Origin: Fusobacterium naviforme
GTDB taxonomy: Bacteria; Bacillota; Clostridia; Lachnospirales; Lachnospiraceae
NCBI GenBank assembly: GCA_003014445.1
Contig: PYGH01000001.1
Location: forward strand, 124,001 to 188,000
DNA: 64,000 nt
Direction: 5' to 3'
This document shows positions 45,223 through 54,511 of this stretch, piece by piece. A program made the translations under genes and the position numbers. A model generated the notes under the pieces. The model ran no database searches and had not been told where the DNA came from. It worked only from the letters and a program-made list of their open reading frames with translations. The first letter of the stretch is position 1, and each line of letters opens with the position of its first letter.

Positions 45223-46716
45223 ATGGCACAGTTGAATTACGAGGTCCTGAAAAAGTCCGGCTATGATGGCTATATTCTTGAAAAAGCCCCTGTTCGGGTT
45301 CTTCAGTTTGGAGAGGGGAATTTTATGCGTGCCTTTGTGGATTATTGGTTTGATATGTCCAATGAGAAGGCTGAATGGAATGGGAAGATTGCCCTGGTGC
45401 AGCCGATCGCACAGGGACTGACAAAAATCGTGAATCAGCAGGAGGGGCTGTATACACTGTATCTCCGTGGCTCTGAAAATGGGCAGAAAATCAATCGAAA
45501 GAGAGTTATTTCAGCTATTGATGCCTGTTATAATCCCTATGAGCGTGACGAATGGGAAAAAATCAAAAAAATTGCGGCCAGTGAAGAGCTGGAGTATATC
45601 GCTTCTAATACAACAGAGGCGGGAATTGTTTATGAAGCGTCTTGCTCCTTAGATCAGCTTCCGCCCAAGTCTTTTCCGGCAAAACTTACGGCTTTGCTCT
45701 ATGAGAGATTCAAGGCCGGGAGAAGGGGGCTCGTTATTCTTTCCTGTGAGCTGATCGATGCCAATGGGCAGGAACTGAAGAAGTGCTGCATGCAGCATAG
45801 TCTGGACTGGAAGCTGGGGGCTGCATTTGAAAAATGGCTGTGTGATGAATGCCTGTTTTGCTCTACGCTGGTAGATCGTATTGTTCCGGGAAGAATTACT
45901 AATCAACAGGAGATAAAGGAAATTAATGCAGAAAATGGGTATGAAGATCAGCTGCTGGATGTCGGAGAGGTCTTTGGTGTCTGGTATATAGAGGGGCCGG
46001 AATGGCTTGCAGAAAGGCTTCCCTTTAAAAAAGCAGGTCTGAATGTTCATGTGGTTCCAGAGGTTGCACCATATAAGAAACGTAAGGTGCGGATACTGAA
46101 TGGTGCTCATACAGGCTTTGTCCTTGGCGCTTATCTGGCGGGACAGGATATAGTCCGTGATTGCATGAACAATGAGACGATACATGCATTTATGAATAAA
46201 ATATTATATGATGAGGTTATTCCGATTCTTCCGCTGGATCGTGCAGATTGTGAAAACTTTGCCGCCGCAGTTACCGATCGTTTTAATAATCCTTTTGTGA
46301 ATCATCTGCTGATGAGTATATCCTTAAATTCCACTTCAAAGTGGAAAGCAAGAGATCTCCCGTCACTTCTTGAGTACAACGAAAAATTTGGAACCTTACC
46401 TGCAGCACTTTGCATGGGATTTGCAGCTTATATTGCTTTTTATTCCAACAATATTCAGAGGCGGGAAGAGGATGCACTGATCTGTAAGCGGGACAGGGGA
46501 AATGAGTACAGAGTTCAGGATGATGCCTGGGTACTGGACTTCTATTTTGCACGGAAAGATGAGAGTACAGAGTGCCTGGTACATGATGTGCTCTCGAATA
46601 CAGATATGTGGGAGCGGGATCTTACGCAGATTCAGGGTTTGGAAGAAAGGGTTGCTGCTAATTTGGCTTTGATCCGTGCACAGGGGGCTGAAAGGGCTTA
46701 CCAGAGTGTATTGTAA
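45223..46716 (+). CDS. uxaB: tagaturonate reductase (altronate oxidoreductase)
   Basis: The protein has 497 residues of the mannitol dehydrogenase family. VLQFGEGNFMRAFVDYWF is the nucleotide-binding start and KKRKVRILNGAHTGFVLGAYLAGQDIVRD (in pieces) is the catalytic lysine region of UxaB. It reduces D-tagaturonate to D-altronate. Codons are visibly more AT-rich than in the uxu genes, suggesting separate acquisition. It starts behind TGGAGGAAAG and is alone in its transcript. Confidence 0.94.
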   Translation: MAQLNYEVLKKSGYDGYILEKAPVRVLQFGEGNFMRAFVDYWFDMSNEKAEWNGKIALVQPIAQGLTKIVNQQEGLYTLYLRGSENGQKINRKRVISAIDACYNPYERDEWEKIKKIAASEELEYIASNTTEAGIVYEASCSLDQLPPKSFPAKLTALLYERFKAGRRGLVILSCELIDANGQELKKCCMQHSLDWKLGAAFEKWLCDECLFCSTLVDRIVPGRITNQQEIKEINAENGYEDQLLDVGEVFGVWYIEGPEWLAERLPFKKAGLNVHVVPEVAPYKKRKVRILNGAHTGFVLGAYLAGQDIVRDCMNNETIHAFMNKILYDEVIPILPLDRADCENFAAAVTDRFNNPFVNHLLMSISLNSTSKWKARDLPSLLEYNEKFGTLPAALCMGFAAYIAFYSNNIQRREEDALICKRDRGNEYRVQDDAWVLDFYFARKDESTECLVHDVLSNTDMWERDLTQIQGLEERVAANLALIRAQGAERAYQSVL

Positions 46717-46838
46717 AAAATAATTATTCTGCGGCAATTATTTCTATGGTGCTCTGGTATCGCCGGGTATCTCTCTGGAAGAGGCGCGGTCTGCAATGTA
46801 GCAGGAGAATAGGCAGAAGATAATCAGGAAAATAGGGC

Positions 46839-47516
46839 TCAGGGCAGAGAGGCCGGAAATTTGTTCAGGCTCTCAAATGCCAGTGAGAAGGTGGATTTTC
46901 TGGAGGCCTCGATATGTAAGCGCATCTGCTCTGCAGCGGCGCTCCAGTTTTGCTCCAGGCAACAGCGCACAATATTTAAATGTTCCTGAAACGTTTCTGC
47001 CAGACGCTGGTCATATTTAATGCCGGTCATATGGCGGAAACGTTCATTTTGTGTCTGCGTTGAGCGATAGGACTGCTGTAAATAGCGGTTTGGGCAGACA
47101 TTTACTATCATGGCATGAAATTCGGCATCTAACTGAAAGCTGCTGAGACCATCAATATGCTGGCGATTATCCTTTGGCGGATTCATAAATATCGAATAAT
47201 AATTATTGAGCTTATCAGGCGGAAGCAGCTTTCCATAATTTTGAAGAATATATGGTTCGTAGAGGCTGCGCAATTCAAATATCATATTGATGTCGCTGAA
47301 GTTAAGCGGAGTTACAGTGATACCGCGTTTTGGATGGATTGTGACTAACCCTTCCTGCTCCAGACGACTGAGCGCATCGCGCACAGGGGTTCTGCTCAAT
47401 GCGAGTGCTGAAGTCAGCATCTCTTCATTTAAAAACATACCCGGGGCATATTCGCAGGTGATAATTTTGTGACGTATAGAGTTGTATGCAAGAGTTTTCA
47501 GATTGAGCTTTGCCAT
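46839..47516 (-). CDS. GntR-family regulator with FCD-type domain (2)
   Basis: The protein has 225 residues. The winged helix TSALALSRTPVRDALSRLEQEG is at about residues 35-55. The C-terminal FCD domain includes ELRSLYEPYILQNYGK and DAEFHAMIVNVCPNRYLQQ. It is divergent from the third dehydrogenase gene and convergent with uxaB; both carry the TTGTATACAA-type operator, so it very likely represses both. The ATG lies 15 bases from GGAGGG, a weak arrangement suggesting low expression. Confidence 0.9.
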   Translation of the reverse strand: MAKLNLKTLAYNSIRHKIITCEYAPGMFLNEEMLTSALALSRTPVRDALSRLEQEGLVTIHPKRGITVTPLNFSDINMIFELRSLYEPYILQNYGKLLPPDKLNNYYSIFMNPPKDNRQHIDGLSSFQLDAEFHAMIVNVCPNRYLQQSYRSTQTQNERFRHMTGIKYDQRLAETFQEHLNIVRCCLEQNWSAAAEQMRLHIEASRKSTFSLAFESLNKFPASLP

Positions 47517-47726
47517 AATTGCGAAATATTCCCTCCGCGACTGAACTGATGAGGCAATCGTTGAAATATGTATGCGCGTGCCATCTATAGGTGATTATCA
47601 GGCAGTAGTTTATATTATAGCGAAATTTATCAGAGAAGTATAGAAAGTTAGCTAGGGAAATAGCACAAAAAAGGTAAAGCGTAGTTGTGAAAATGAGATA
47701 GAAAAATAAATATGCACGATGGATTA
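47517..47726. promoter_or_regulatory. AT-rich divergent region, GntR 2 leader
   Basis: A minus-strand TATAAT lies about 90 bases upstream of the GntR start without a clear -35. No gene is seen; small ORFs here are not supported. Confidence 0.35.
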
Positions 47727-47770
47727 TTGACAAGGGTCTTAAAGGAGCTTAATATTTAAAGTATACAACA
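47727..47770 (+). promoter_or_regulatory. promoter and GntR operator of the third dehydrogenase operon
   Basis: Perfect TTGACA (47727-47732), 17 bases, TAATAT (47750-47755). TAAAGTATACAACA (47757-47770) matches 11 of 14 bases of the uxaB palindrome and covers the start site. Confidence 0.75.
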
Positions 47771-47819
47771 AAGGACACAACAAGAATGCCTGAATGACAG
47801 ACAAGGGATGGAGGCAGAT

Positions 47820-48866
47820 ATGAAAGCTATTCGCATTGATGAACCGGGAAAGGTTTCTATTATAGAACGTGAAAAGCCAGTTCGAAATAAAGGCGAGGTA
47901 CTTCTGAAGATTCTGTATGGCGGAATCTGCGGAAGCGATCTGGGATCCTATCGTGGTACCTTTGCATACTTTGATTACCCACGTATTCCGGGACATGAAT
48001 TTTCAGCTGAAGTAGTTGAGTGTGATGAGAATAATGCGTATGGCATCAAACCGGGGATGATTGTTACCTGTAATCCTTACTATAACTGTGGCCATTGCTA
48101 CTCATGTGAGCATGGGCACGTCAATGCCTGCATGGATAATCAGACACTTGGATGCCAGAGAGATGGAGCTTTTCAGGAGTATTTTTCGATTTCCGAAGAA
48201 AGAGTTTATGACGGGAAGGGAATGGACGCGAAAACGCTGGCTGCAATAGAGCCCTTTTGCATCAGCTATCATGGAGTGAGCCGCGCCAACGTACATGAGG
48301 GAGATCGGGTACTCATAGTCGGCGCCGGAACCATTGGCGTACTTGCTGCAATTGCAGCAAAAGCCAGGGGGGCTGAGGTTTATATGTGCGATGTGGCGGC
48401 GGGAAAGCTTGAGATGGCAACAAATTTGGATTTTGGTCTGGCCGGGACTATTTTAAACGACAGCCCGGAGCATTTTAAGGCTCGCGTTGCAGAAATAACA
48501 GATGGAAATGGATTTGATGTTACAGTAGAGGCTGTTGGTCTTCCATCTACCTTCCAGAATTGTATTGATGCCGTCTGTTTTGGAGGACGCATGGTTCTTA
48601 TTGGTGTCGGTAAGAAAAATCTGGATTTTAACTTCACCTTAATCCAGAAGAAAGAACTGAATGTATATGGTTCCAGGAATGCGCTGAAGAAAGATTTCCT
48701 GGAGCTGATTGATATTGTAAACGCTGGGAAAGCTCCGCTGCAGAAGGTTATTACAAACGTATATCCATTTGAACAGGCGGCAAAGGCCTTTGAGGATTTT
48801 TCCAATAACCCTGGAGATATGTTGAAGGTAGTGATTGATTTTTCCAGCATTAATGAAATGGTGTAA
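47820..48866 (+). CDS. zinc-dependent MDR dehydrogenase, sugar-acid type (3)
   Basis: Start at 47820, 5 bases after GGAGG; the ATG at 47808 is part of that site. The 348-residue protein has GGICGSDLGSYRG, IPGHEFSAEVVE, structural-zinc CGHCYSCEHGHVNAC and the loop LIVGAGTIGVLAAIAA. The cluster's TRAP, uxaB and uxaA genes make it a likely L-galactonate 5-dehydrogenase (LgoD-like) yielding D-tagaturonate. This is inferred from context. Confidence 0.87.
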   Translation: MKAIRIDEPGKVSIIEREKPVRNKGEVLLKILYGGICGSDLGSYRGTFAYFDYPRIPGHEFSAEVVECDENNAYGIKPGMIVTCNPYYNCGHCYSCEHGHVNACMDNQTLGCQRDGAFQEYFSISEERVYDGKGMDAKTLAAIEPFCISYHGVSRANVHEGDRVLIVGAGTIGVLAAIAAKARGAEVYMCDVAAGKLEMATNLDFGLAGTILNDSPEHFKARVAEITDGNGFDVTVEAVGLPSTFQNCIDAVCFGGRMVLIGVGKKNLDFNFTLIQKKELNVYGSRNALKKDFLELIDIVNAGKAPLQKVITNVYPFEQAAKAFEDFSNNPGDMLKVVIDFSSINEMV

Positions 48867-48950
48867 GGCATACAAAATGTAGGTATACCTCGCATGAAGC
48901 GGGGAAGCAGTTGCAGTTCTATTAAATACTTTAATCAGGGAGGAAAGGAA

Positions 48951-50045
48951 ATGAAGTTAAAAAAAGTTGTGACAATGATTATGGCGAGCGTAATGACTGC
49001 ATCATTAGCTGCCTGCGGGGGTTCTTCTTCTGCAACTCCTGCAGCGACCAGCGAGGCGGAAACAACTGCAGCAACTGCAGCAGAAAGCGCTGAGGCAACG
49101 AACGCTTCCGAAGATGCAGACGTAGTGCTTCAGGTCGCGTTTGAAAATTCCATGTCAGAGCCGGTTGGCATCGGATGGGAGAAGGCGCAGGAGCTTATCA
49201 AAGAAAAGTCCGGCGGGAAGATGGCGATTGAGGTTTATCCGGATTCTCAGCTGGGAGATAAAAATTCTCTGATTGATTCCATGTTACTGGGCGAGAATGT
49301 GTGTACTTTGGCAGATGGTGCATTCTATGCGGATTACGGTGTTCCGGATTTTGGAATTGTTTTTGGACCGTTTCTGTTTGACAGCTGGGAGCAGTGCTGG
49401 ACACTTACCGAATCTGATTGGTATGAAGAGCAGTGCAGGAAGCTTGAGGAGAAGGGGCTGAAGATTATTGCTTCCAACTGGAAGTATGGAGACAGACACA
49501 CATTGACTACAGTTCCGGTCAATACAGTTGAGGATCTTGCAGGTCTTAAAATACGCGTGCCTTCCAATGAGATTCAGTCCAAGGGCTTTGATACGCTGGG
49601 AGCTACTTCTACTGGAATGGCACTTGGGGATGTGTATCAGGCGTTACAGACCAAGACAATCGATGGTGCAGAGAACCCGATTGCAACTCTTTATGGAAGA
49701 AAGCTGCATGAGGTTGCAAAGTATCTGATTCTCGACGGCCATGTTAAGAACTTTACTACCTGGGTTGTATCCGCAGATTGGTTTAATTCTCTCACAGAGG
49801 AGCAGCAGAAATGGCTTGTTGAAACTGCAAAAGAAGCGGGAGAAGCGAGTAATGCAGCGCTTGAGCAGATTGAAGCTGAGGATATTCAGAAGATGAAGGA
49901 CGAAGGAGTAACGATTGTGGAACCGTCTGAGGAAGTGCTGAAGGGATTCCAGGAGAAAGCAAGATCTTTTTATGATCTCGGTGCAGATTTTGGCTGGAGC
50001 GATGGCTTGTACGATACAGTGAGAAAGGCTATGGGGGCTGAGTAA
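48951..50045 (+). CDS. dctP: TRAP transporter substrate-binding lipoprotein (2)
   Basis: The DctP-type protein has 364 residues with lipobox SLAACGG (Cys near 20). It starts behind CAGGGAGGAAAGG. It carries YPDSQLGDKNSLIDSM, VEDLAGLKIRVPSNEIQ with the carboxylate-binding Arg, and GADFGWSDGLYDTVRKAM. It binds the acidic substrate of the second route. It shares only moderate similarity with the first DctP, consistent with a different ligand. Confidence 0.95.
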   Translation: MKLKKVVTMIMASVMTASLAACGGSSSATPAATSEAETTAATAAESAEATNASEDADVVLQVAFENSMSEPVGIGWEKAQELIKEKSGGKMAIEVYPDSQLGDKNSLIDSMLLGENVCTLADGAFYADYGVPDFGIVFGPFLFDSWEQCWTLTESDWYEEQCRKLEEKGLKIIASNWKYGDRHTLTTVPVNTVEDLAGLKIRVPSNEIQSKGFDTLGATSTGMALGDVYQALQTKTIDGAENPIATLYGRKLHEVAKYLILDGHVKNFTTWVVSADWFNSLTEEQQKWLVETAKEAGEASNAALEQIEAEDIQKMKDEGVTIVEPSEEVLKGFQEKARSFYDLGADFGWSDGLYDTVRKAMGAE

Positions 50046-50072
50046 GCCGTCGCTGACATAGATGTAATGTGG

Positions 50073-50110
50073 GCGGGGGTCAAAATATTTGAGGCTCCCG
50101 CTGGTTTTCT
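50073..50110 (+). terminator. attenuator-like hairpin between dctP and dctQ (2)
   Basis: GCGGG pairs with CCCGC and inner TCAAA with TTTGA across an internal loop, followed by TGGTTTTCT. The position is the same as in TRAP operon 1, with unrelated sequence. Confidence 0.55.
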
Positions 50111-50125
50111 CTTTGTGAGGGTAAA

Positions 50126-50638
50126 ATGGACAAAAAGGATAGCAAAATCCTCTTTATGCTGGCAAATCTTGATATTGTAATTGCCTCGGCGATCCTGGCA
50201 ATTTTAATCCTGCTGACCTTTCTGGGGGTAATCTGGCGCTATGTTTTGAATGCGCCTTTTACATGGCTAGAGGAAGTACAGACCTCTTGTATGGTATGGA
50301 TTGTTTTTGCAGGGGCCGGAGCTGCATTCAGGAGTGGAAATCATGTTGCAATTGAGATGATTGTGGATCTTATGCCGGAACGCATGCAGAAGGTAATGGA
50401 GGGAGTTATTTCAGCAGTCGTAGTCATTGTTATCGGGTACCTGTTCATTCAGAGTCTGGGATTTATTCAGATCTTTATAAAAAGCGGCAGATCTACCAGT
50501 ATGTTGCATATACCATATAAATATGTCTATGGAATTGCAATTTTGTCATATATTGATATGGTTATCAGCTATTTTTATGGGATGCTGACCGGGGTAAAAT
50601 CGGAAGCAAAGGAGGCGGCAGACAGCAGCGATGAGTAA
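50126..50638 (+). CDS. dctQ: TRAP transporter small permease (2)
   Basis: The product has 170 residues and four helices, with YVLNAPFTWLEEVQTSCMVWIVFAGAGAAFRSG in pieces, the DctQ signature. It overlaps dctM by 8 bases. Confidence 0.93.
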   Translation: MDKKDSKILFMLANLDIVIASAILAILILLTFLGVIWRYVLNAPFTWLEEVQTSCMVWIVFAGAGAAFRSGNHVAIEMIVDLMPERMQKVMEGVISAVVVIVIGYLFIQSLGFIQIFIKSGRSTSMLHIPYKYVYGIAILSYIDMVISYFYGMLTGVKSEAKEAADSSDE

Positions 50639-51917
50639 TATATTATTAATTGCATCTGTTGTGATGCTTCTTCTTTTATTTTTAAAAATTCCGGTATTTA
50701 TTGCAGTACTTGGCGGAGCGATGGTTTATTTTGTCATGAATCCGGGAATCAACCCGGTACTTTTTGCTCAACAGGCAATTATCGGGACAGAGAAGATTTC
50801 TCTGATGGCCATTCCTTTTTTTGTATGCGCTGGTATTTTTATGAATTATACCGGAGTTACAAAGAGGATCATGGATTTTTGCGAGATGGCTACCGGGCAT
50901 TTGCCGGGCGGTCTGGCACAGGTGAATGTGCTGCTTTCCACGGTAATGGGGGGACTTTCGGGCTCTAATATTGCAGATGCTGCAATGGAATCTAAAATGC
51001 TGGTTCCTGAGATGACGAAAAAAGGATTTTCTCTGGAATTTTCAAGTGTAGTGACAGCATCCTCTTCCATGATAACTCCACTGATTCCGCCAGGAATTGC
51101 GATGATTCTCTACGGTGTCATTGCGAATGTTTCGATTGGAAAGCTCTTTATTGCCGGTATTGGAGTCGGGGGATTGCTTTGTGTAACCATGATGATCCTG
51201 GTCGCGATTATCTCAAGGAAGCGTGGCTACGGAATACTAACCACGGAAAAAATAACCGCGGCGAGATTCTGGGCAGGGCTGAAGCCGGCGATTCTTCCAC
51301 TTCTTCTGCCGATCATTATTATTGGAGGAATCCGTATCGGAGTGTTTACGGCAACAGAGGCCGGTGCGGTTGCAATTATTTATGCTGCGATGCTGGGCGT
51401 GATTTACCACGAGATGCATTTCAAAGATATTATACAGGGATTAAAGGAAACAGTTTGCACAACTGCCTCTATCATGCTTATTGTTTCCGCAGCTTCGGTT
51501 TTCTCTTGGGTGTTGACTAAAGAACAGATCCCGCAGATGCTGACCGCCTGGATGCTGGAGAATATCCATAGCAAGATCGTTTTTCTGATTGTTGTCAATA
51601 TTTTCCTTCTGTTTGTAGGTATGTTTATCGAGGGAAATGCTTCAATGATTATTCTTGTTCCCTTGCTTGCGCCGATTGCAGCACAGTACGGAATCAACGA
51701 AATTCAGTTTGCAATGATCTATATCTTCAATAATGCGATTGGCGCACTGTCGCCACCTATGGGAACATTGATGTTTGTAACCTGTTCTATTACAAAATGT
51801 AAGACGGCTGCATTTATCCGAGAGGCCGTTCCATTTTATATACTGCTGGTTATTAATTTGATGCTGCTGACTTGGTTTCCGCCGTTCACCCTGTTCTTAG
51901 TAGATCTGTTTTACTAA
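50631..51917 (+). CDS. dctM: TRAP transporter large permease (2)
   Basis: The DctM-type permease has 428 residues and about twelve helices. It has GGLAQVNVLLSTVMGGLSGSNIADA in pieces, TASSSMITPLIPPGIAMIL, FTATEAGAVAIIYA and NNAIGALSPPMGTLMF. The 8-base overlap with dctQ implies coupling. More AT-rich than the first DctM. Confidence 0.95.
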   Translation: MSNILLIASVVMLLLLFLKIPVFIAVLGGAMVYFVMNPGINPVLFAQQAIIGTEKISLMAIPFFVCAGIFMNYTGVTKRIMDFCEMATGHLPGGLAQVNVLLSTVMGGLSGSNIADAAMESKMLVPEMTKKGFSLEFSSVVTASSSMITPLIPPGIAMILYGVIANVSIGKLFIAGIGVGGLLCVTMMILVAIISRKRGYGILTTEKITAARFWAGLKPAILPLLLPIIIIGGIRIGVFTATEAGAVAIIYAAMLGVIYHEMHFKDIIQGLKETVCTTASIMLIVSAASVFSWVLTKEQIPQMLTAWMLENIHSKIVFLIVVNIFLLFVGMFIEGNASMIILVPLLAPIAAQYGINEIQFAMIYIFNNAIGALSPPMGTLMFVTCSITKCKTAAFIREAVPFYILLVINLMLLTWFPPFTLFLVDLFY

Positions 51918-51950
51918 TTTCTTAATAGAAATGCTGATTGGATGTACTCG

Positions 51951-51984
51951 CCCCCGGTATATGAAGGCTACCGGGGGTCATTTT
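51951..51984 (+). terminator. hairpin between dctM and uxaA
   Basis: CCCCCGGTA pairs with TACCGGGGG around 9 bases, followed by TCATTTT. It may reduce readthrough into uxaA; no separate promoter for uxaA is evident. Confidence 0.6.
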
Positions 51985-52007
51985 GCCCAGGTTTTGCAGG
52001 AGAAAAT

Positions 52008-53495
52008 ATGATCGATTTTATAAAGATAAATCAAAAGGATACAGTTGCAGTTGCCCTGCGTCCTCTCAGCCGGGGGACTGTATTGTCTGTGGATGGGGCG
52101 GAAGTTATATTGCAGGAAGATATTCCGCAGGCACATAAATTTGCGCTCTGTGATATTGCAGAGGGGGAGCCGGTTATCAAGTACGGCGCAAGAATCGGAT
52201 TTGCCAAGGAAAATATCGCCAGCGGCAGCTGGATACATGTTCATAACCTGCGGACAGCGCTGGGGGAAGTATTAGAATATCAGTATCATCCTGAAAAGAG
52301 TGAGTTGAAACCATCTGCTCCGGCGGAATTTATGGGATATCCGAGAACAGACGGCCGGGTGGGAGTAAGGAATGAGATCTGGATTCTGCCGACGGTTGGC
52401 TGTGTGAATTCTATTGTGCGGAGCTTTGAGGCAGAGGCAAAGCGGCGCTTCTCTCTGGACGCAGGCGTAGAGGATATTATTTCTTTCAATCATCCCTACG
52501 GATGTTCCCAGATGGGGGACGATCAGGAAAATACACGGAAGGTACTGGCGGATATCATACATCATCCGAATGCAGCGGGAGTCCTTGTGGTGGGACTTGG
52601 ATGTGAAAATTCCAATATTCCGGTGCTCATGGAATATATCGGGGATTATGACAAGGACAGAATCAAGTTCATGAGCTGTCAGGATTTTGAAGATGAGACC
52701 GAAGAAGCCATGAAGCGGATCGGAGAAATCTATGAGCTGGCGAAAATGGAAAAGCGTGTCCCCTGTGATGCATCTAAACTTGTTATTGGAATGAAATGCG
52801 GAGGCTCGGATGGGCTGTCCGGTATCACAGCCAATCCTACGGTGGGTGCTTTTTCAGATCTTTTGATTTCGAAGGGGGGATCTACAATCCTGACCGAGGT
52901 ACCTGAAATGTTCGGCGCGGAGACGCTACTGATGAATCGCTGTAAAAATGAGCAGATTTTTGAAAAGACAGTGAAGTTAATCAATAACTTCAAGGAATAT
53001 TTTATGCGGCATGATCAGACAATTTATGAGAATCCTTCACCGGGAAATAAAAAGGGAGGGATATCCACACTGGAGGATAAGTCGCTTGGCTGTACGCAAA
53101 AATCAGGCTCCGCACCGGTTGTCGATGTGCTTGATTATGCGGAGCGGATCAAAGAATCGGGACTCAATTTACTGTCTGCACCAGGAAACGATCTGGTTGC
53201 GGCAACTGCGCTGGCCATATCAGGAGCACAGATTGTGCTCTTTACGACAGGGCGTGGGACGCCTTTTGCAACGCTGGTTCCCACAATGAAAATTGCTTCG
53301 AATTCAAGACTTGCGGGATTTAAGGCAAATTGGATTGATTTTAACGCAGGGCGTATGGTAGAAGATCAGAGCGGAGCAGAGGTGGCACAGGATCTTTTTG
53401 AGTATGTACTGCGGGTCGCGTCCGGAGAAAAGGTGAAATCAGAGGCGGATGGTTTCCGGGATATTGCAATTTTTAAGCAGGGTGTGACTCTGTGA
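52008..53495 (+). CDS. uxaA: D-altronate dehydratase
   Basis: UxaA converts D-altronate to 2-keto-3-deoxy-D-gluconate. The start at 52008 follows GCAGGAGAAAA; an upstream in-frame ATG reads through the hairpin. The 495-residue product has the N-terminal SAF domain (IKINQKDTVAVALRPLSRG). The catalytic part follows (GYPRTDGRVGVRNEIWILPTVGCVNS in pieces, HPYGCSQMGDD, GLGCENSNIP, GMKCGGSDGLSGI) with the cysteines expected to bind iron. It completes the tagaturonate route with uxaB. Confidence 0.95.
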   Translation: MIDFIKINQKDTVAVALRPLSRGTVLSVDGAEVILQEDIPQAHKFALCDIAEGEPVIKYGARIGFAKENIASGSWIHVHNLRTALGEVLEYQYHPEKSELKPSAPAEFMGYPRTDGRVGVRNEIWILPTVGCVNSIVRSFEAEAKRRFSLDAGVEDIISFNHPYGCSQMGDDQENTRKVLADIIHHPNAAGVLVVGLGCENSNIPVLMEYIGDYDKDRIKFMSCQDFEDETEEAMKRIGEIYELAKMEKRVPCDASKLVIGMKCGGSDGLSGITANPTVGAFSDLLISKGGSTILTEVPEMFGAETLLMNRCKNEQIFEKTVKLINNFKEYFMRHDQTIYENPSPGNKKGGISTLEDKSLGCTQKSGSAPVVDVLDYAERIKESGLNLLSAPGNDLVAATALAISGAQIVLFTTGRGTPFATLVPTMKIASNSRLAGFKANWIDFNAGRMVEDQSGAEVAQDLFEYVLRVASGEKVKSEADGFRDIAIFKQGVTL

Positions 53496-53510
53496 AAGCG
53501 GAGAGTGGTG

Positions 53511-53534
53511 CAGGCAGGGAGAAATCTCTGCCTG
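53511..53534 (+). terminator. hairpin after uxaA
   Basis: CAGGCAGGGA pairs with TCTCTGCCTG (one G-T pair) around GAAA; the following bases are T-poor, so terminator strength is uncertain. Confidence 0.5.
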
Positions 53535-53638
53535 TATTGATGATATAAGAGCAGATTTCATTTCCTTTTTCTCTTCCAAGCGGTATACTTTAATCAGAGA
53601 ACAGTAAGTTTATTCAAAAGTGTAAAATCAGGAGGATA

Positions 53639-54511
53639 ATGATGAAATACGAGGAACTTATTGAACGCAGACAGTCGATACGCTCCTTTTATGAAAAAGA
53701 ACTGAGCACAGAGCAGATCAAAGAAATCACAGAGTACTGTGAGAAGGCGAAGAAGCTCTGTCCGGAGATCCCGCTCGCAGTGGAGTTCTGCGCGGAAGGA
53801 GCCGGAGCGAGAATGGAGGGAGTGGTAGGTTATCGCGGGAACGCCTTTTTTGCTCCGATGTACCTGGTTCTGCTCTCTGAGGAGCAGGAGGGCTACCTGG
53901 AGAATGCAGGCTTTCTTGCGGAGGGCATTTCCCTGAAGCTCACGGATATGGGGCTGGACAGCTGCTGGCTTACAGTCGATAACAGCGACGCGGTGAAGAA
54001 GGCATTGCTGCTGGACTCAAAGCTTACCGTGGCGGCGGTGCTGGCCTGCGGCTATGGAGTTGAAGAGAAAGCGGCGCAGAGAATTGATATTGTGACCCCG
54101 GCAGATGTGAAGTTTGAAAAGCGTGAGGGACACATTGCCCCGAAGATTTCTCAGGGAGAGATGGTCTATGAGGGGCAGTGGGGCGTGAGTCCGGAATGGA
54201 AGGAGGGGCAGTTCGATCCTTACCTTGACAAGGCTCTCTATGCGGCGACGCTGGCGCCGAGTTTCCTGAATCGGCAGACCTATCGCTATATCATCCGGGA
54301 CAGGGAGCTGATTCTCTGTGAGAAGGAAGAGGATATGGTCTCTGAGGAGGACAGAAAGCTCGGACTGGGCGCGACAATGTATAATTTTCATGTTGTGTAT
54401 TCTCACTATAATGCGGCCGGGTACGGATGGGTTCTGGGAGAACCAGAGATCGCCGGAGATCTGCAGCTTGCAGAGGGCTATCAGGCGGTGGCCTCTCATC
54501 GCCTGTGGTAA
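53639..54511 (+). CDS. nitroreductase-family protein
   Basis: The protein has 290 residues, starting at the ATG pair 53639/53642 behind CAGGAGG. MKYEELIERRQSIRSFYEKELS is the N-terminal FMN-binding segment of the nitroreductase fold. LAEGISLKLTDMGLDSCWL and VAAVLACGYG continue that fold. The second half (DKALYAATLAPSFLNRQTYRYII, GATMYNFHVVYSH) reads like a repeat of the fold, giving the tandem arrangement of nitroreductase-like proteins in Clostridia. The substrate is unknown. Confidence 0.82.
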   Translation: MMKYEELIERRQSIRSFYEKELSTEQIKEITEYCEKAKKLCPEIPLAVEFCAEGAGARMEGVVGYRGNAFFAPMYLVLLSEEQEGYLENAGFLAEGISLKLTDMGLDSCWLTVDNSDAVKKALLLDSKLTVAAVLACGYGVEEKAAQRIDIVTPADVKFEKREGHIAPKISQGEMVYEGQWGVSPEWKEGQFDPYLDKALYAATLAPSFLNRQTYRYIIRDRELILCEKEEDMVSEEDRKLGLGATMYNFHVVYSHYNAAGYGWVLGEPEIAGDLQLAEGYQAVASHRLW

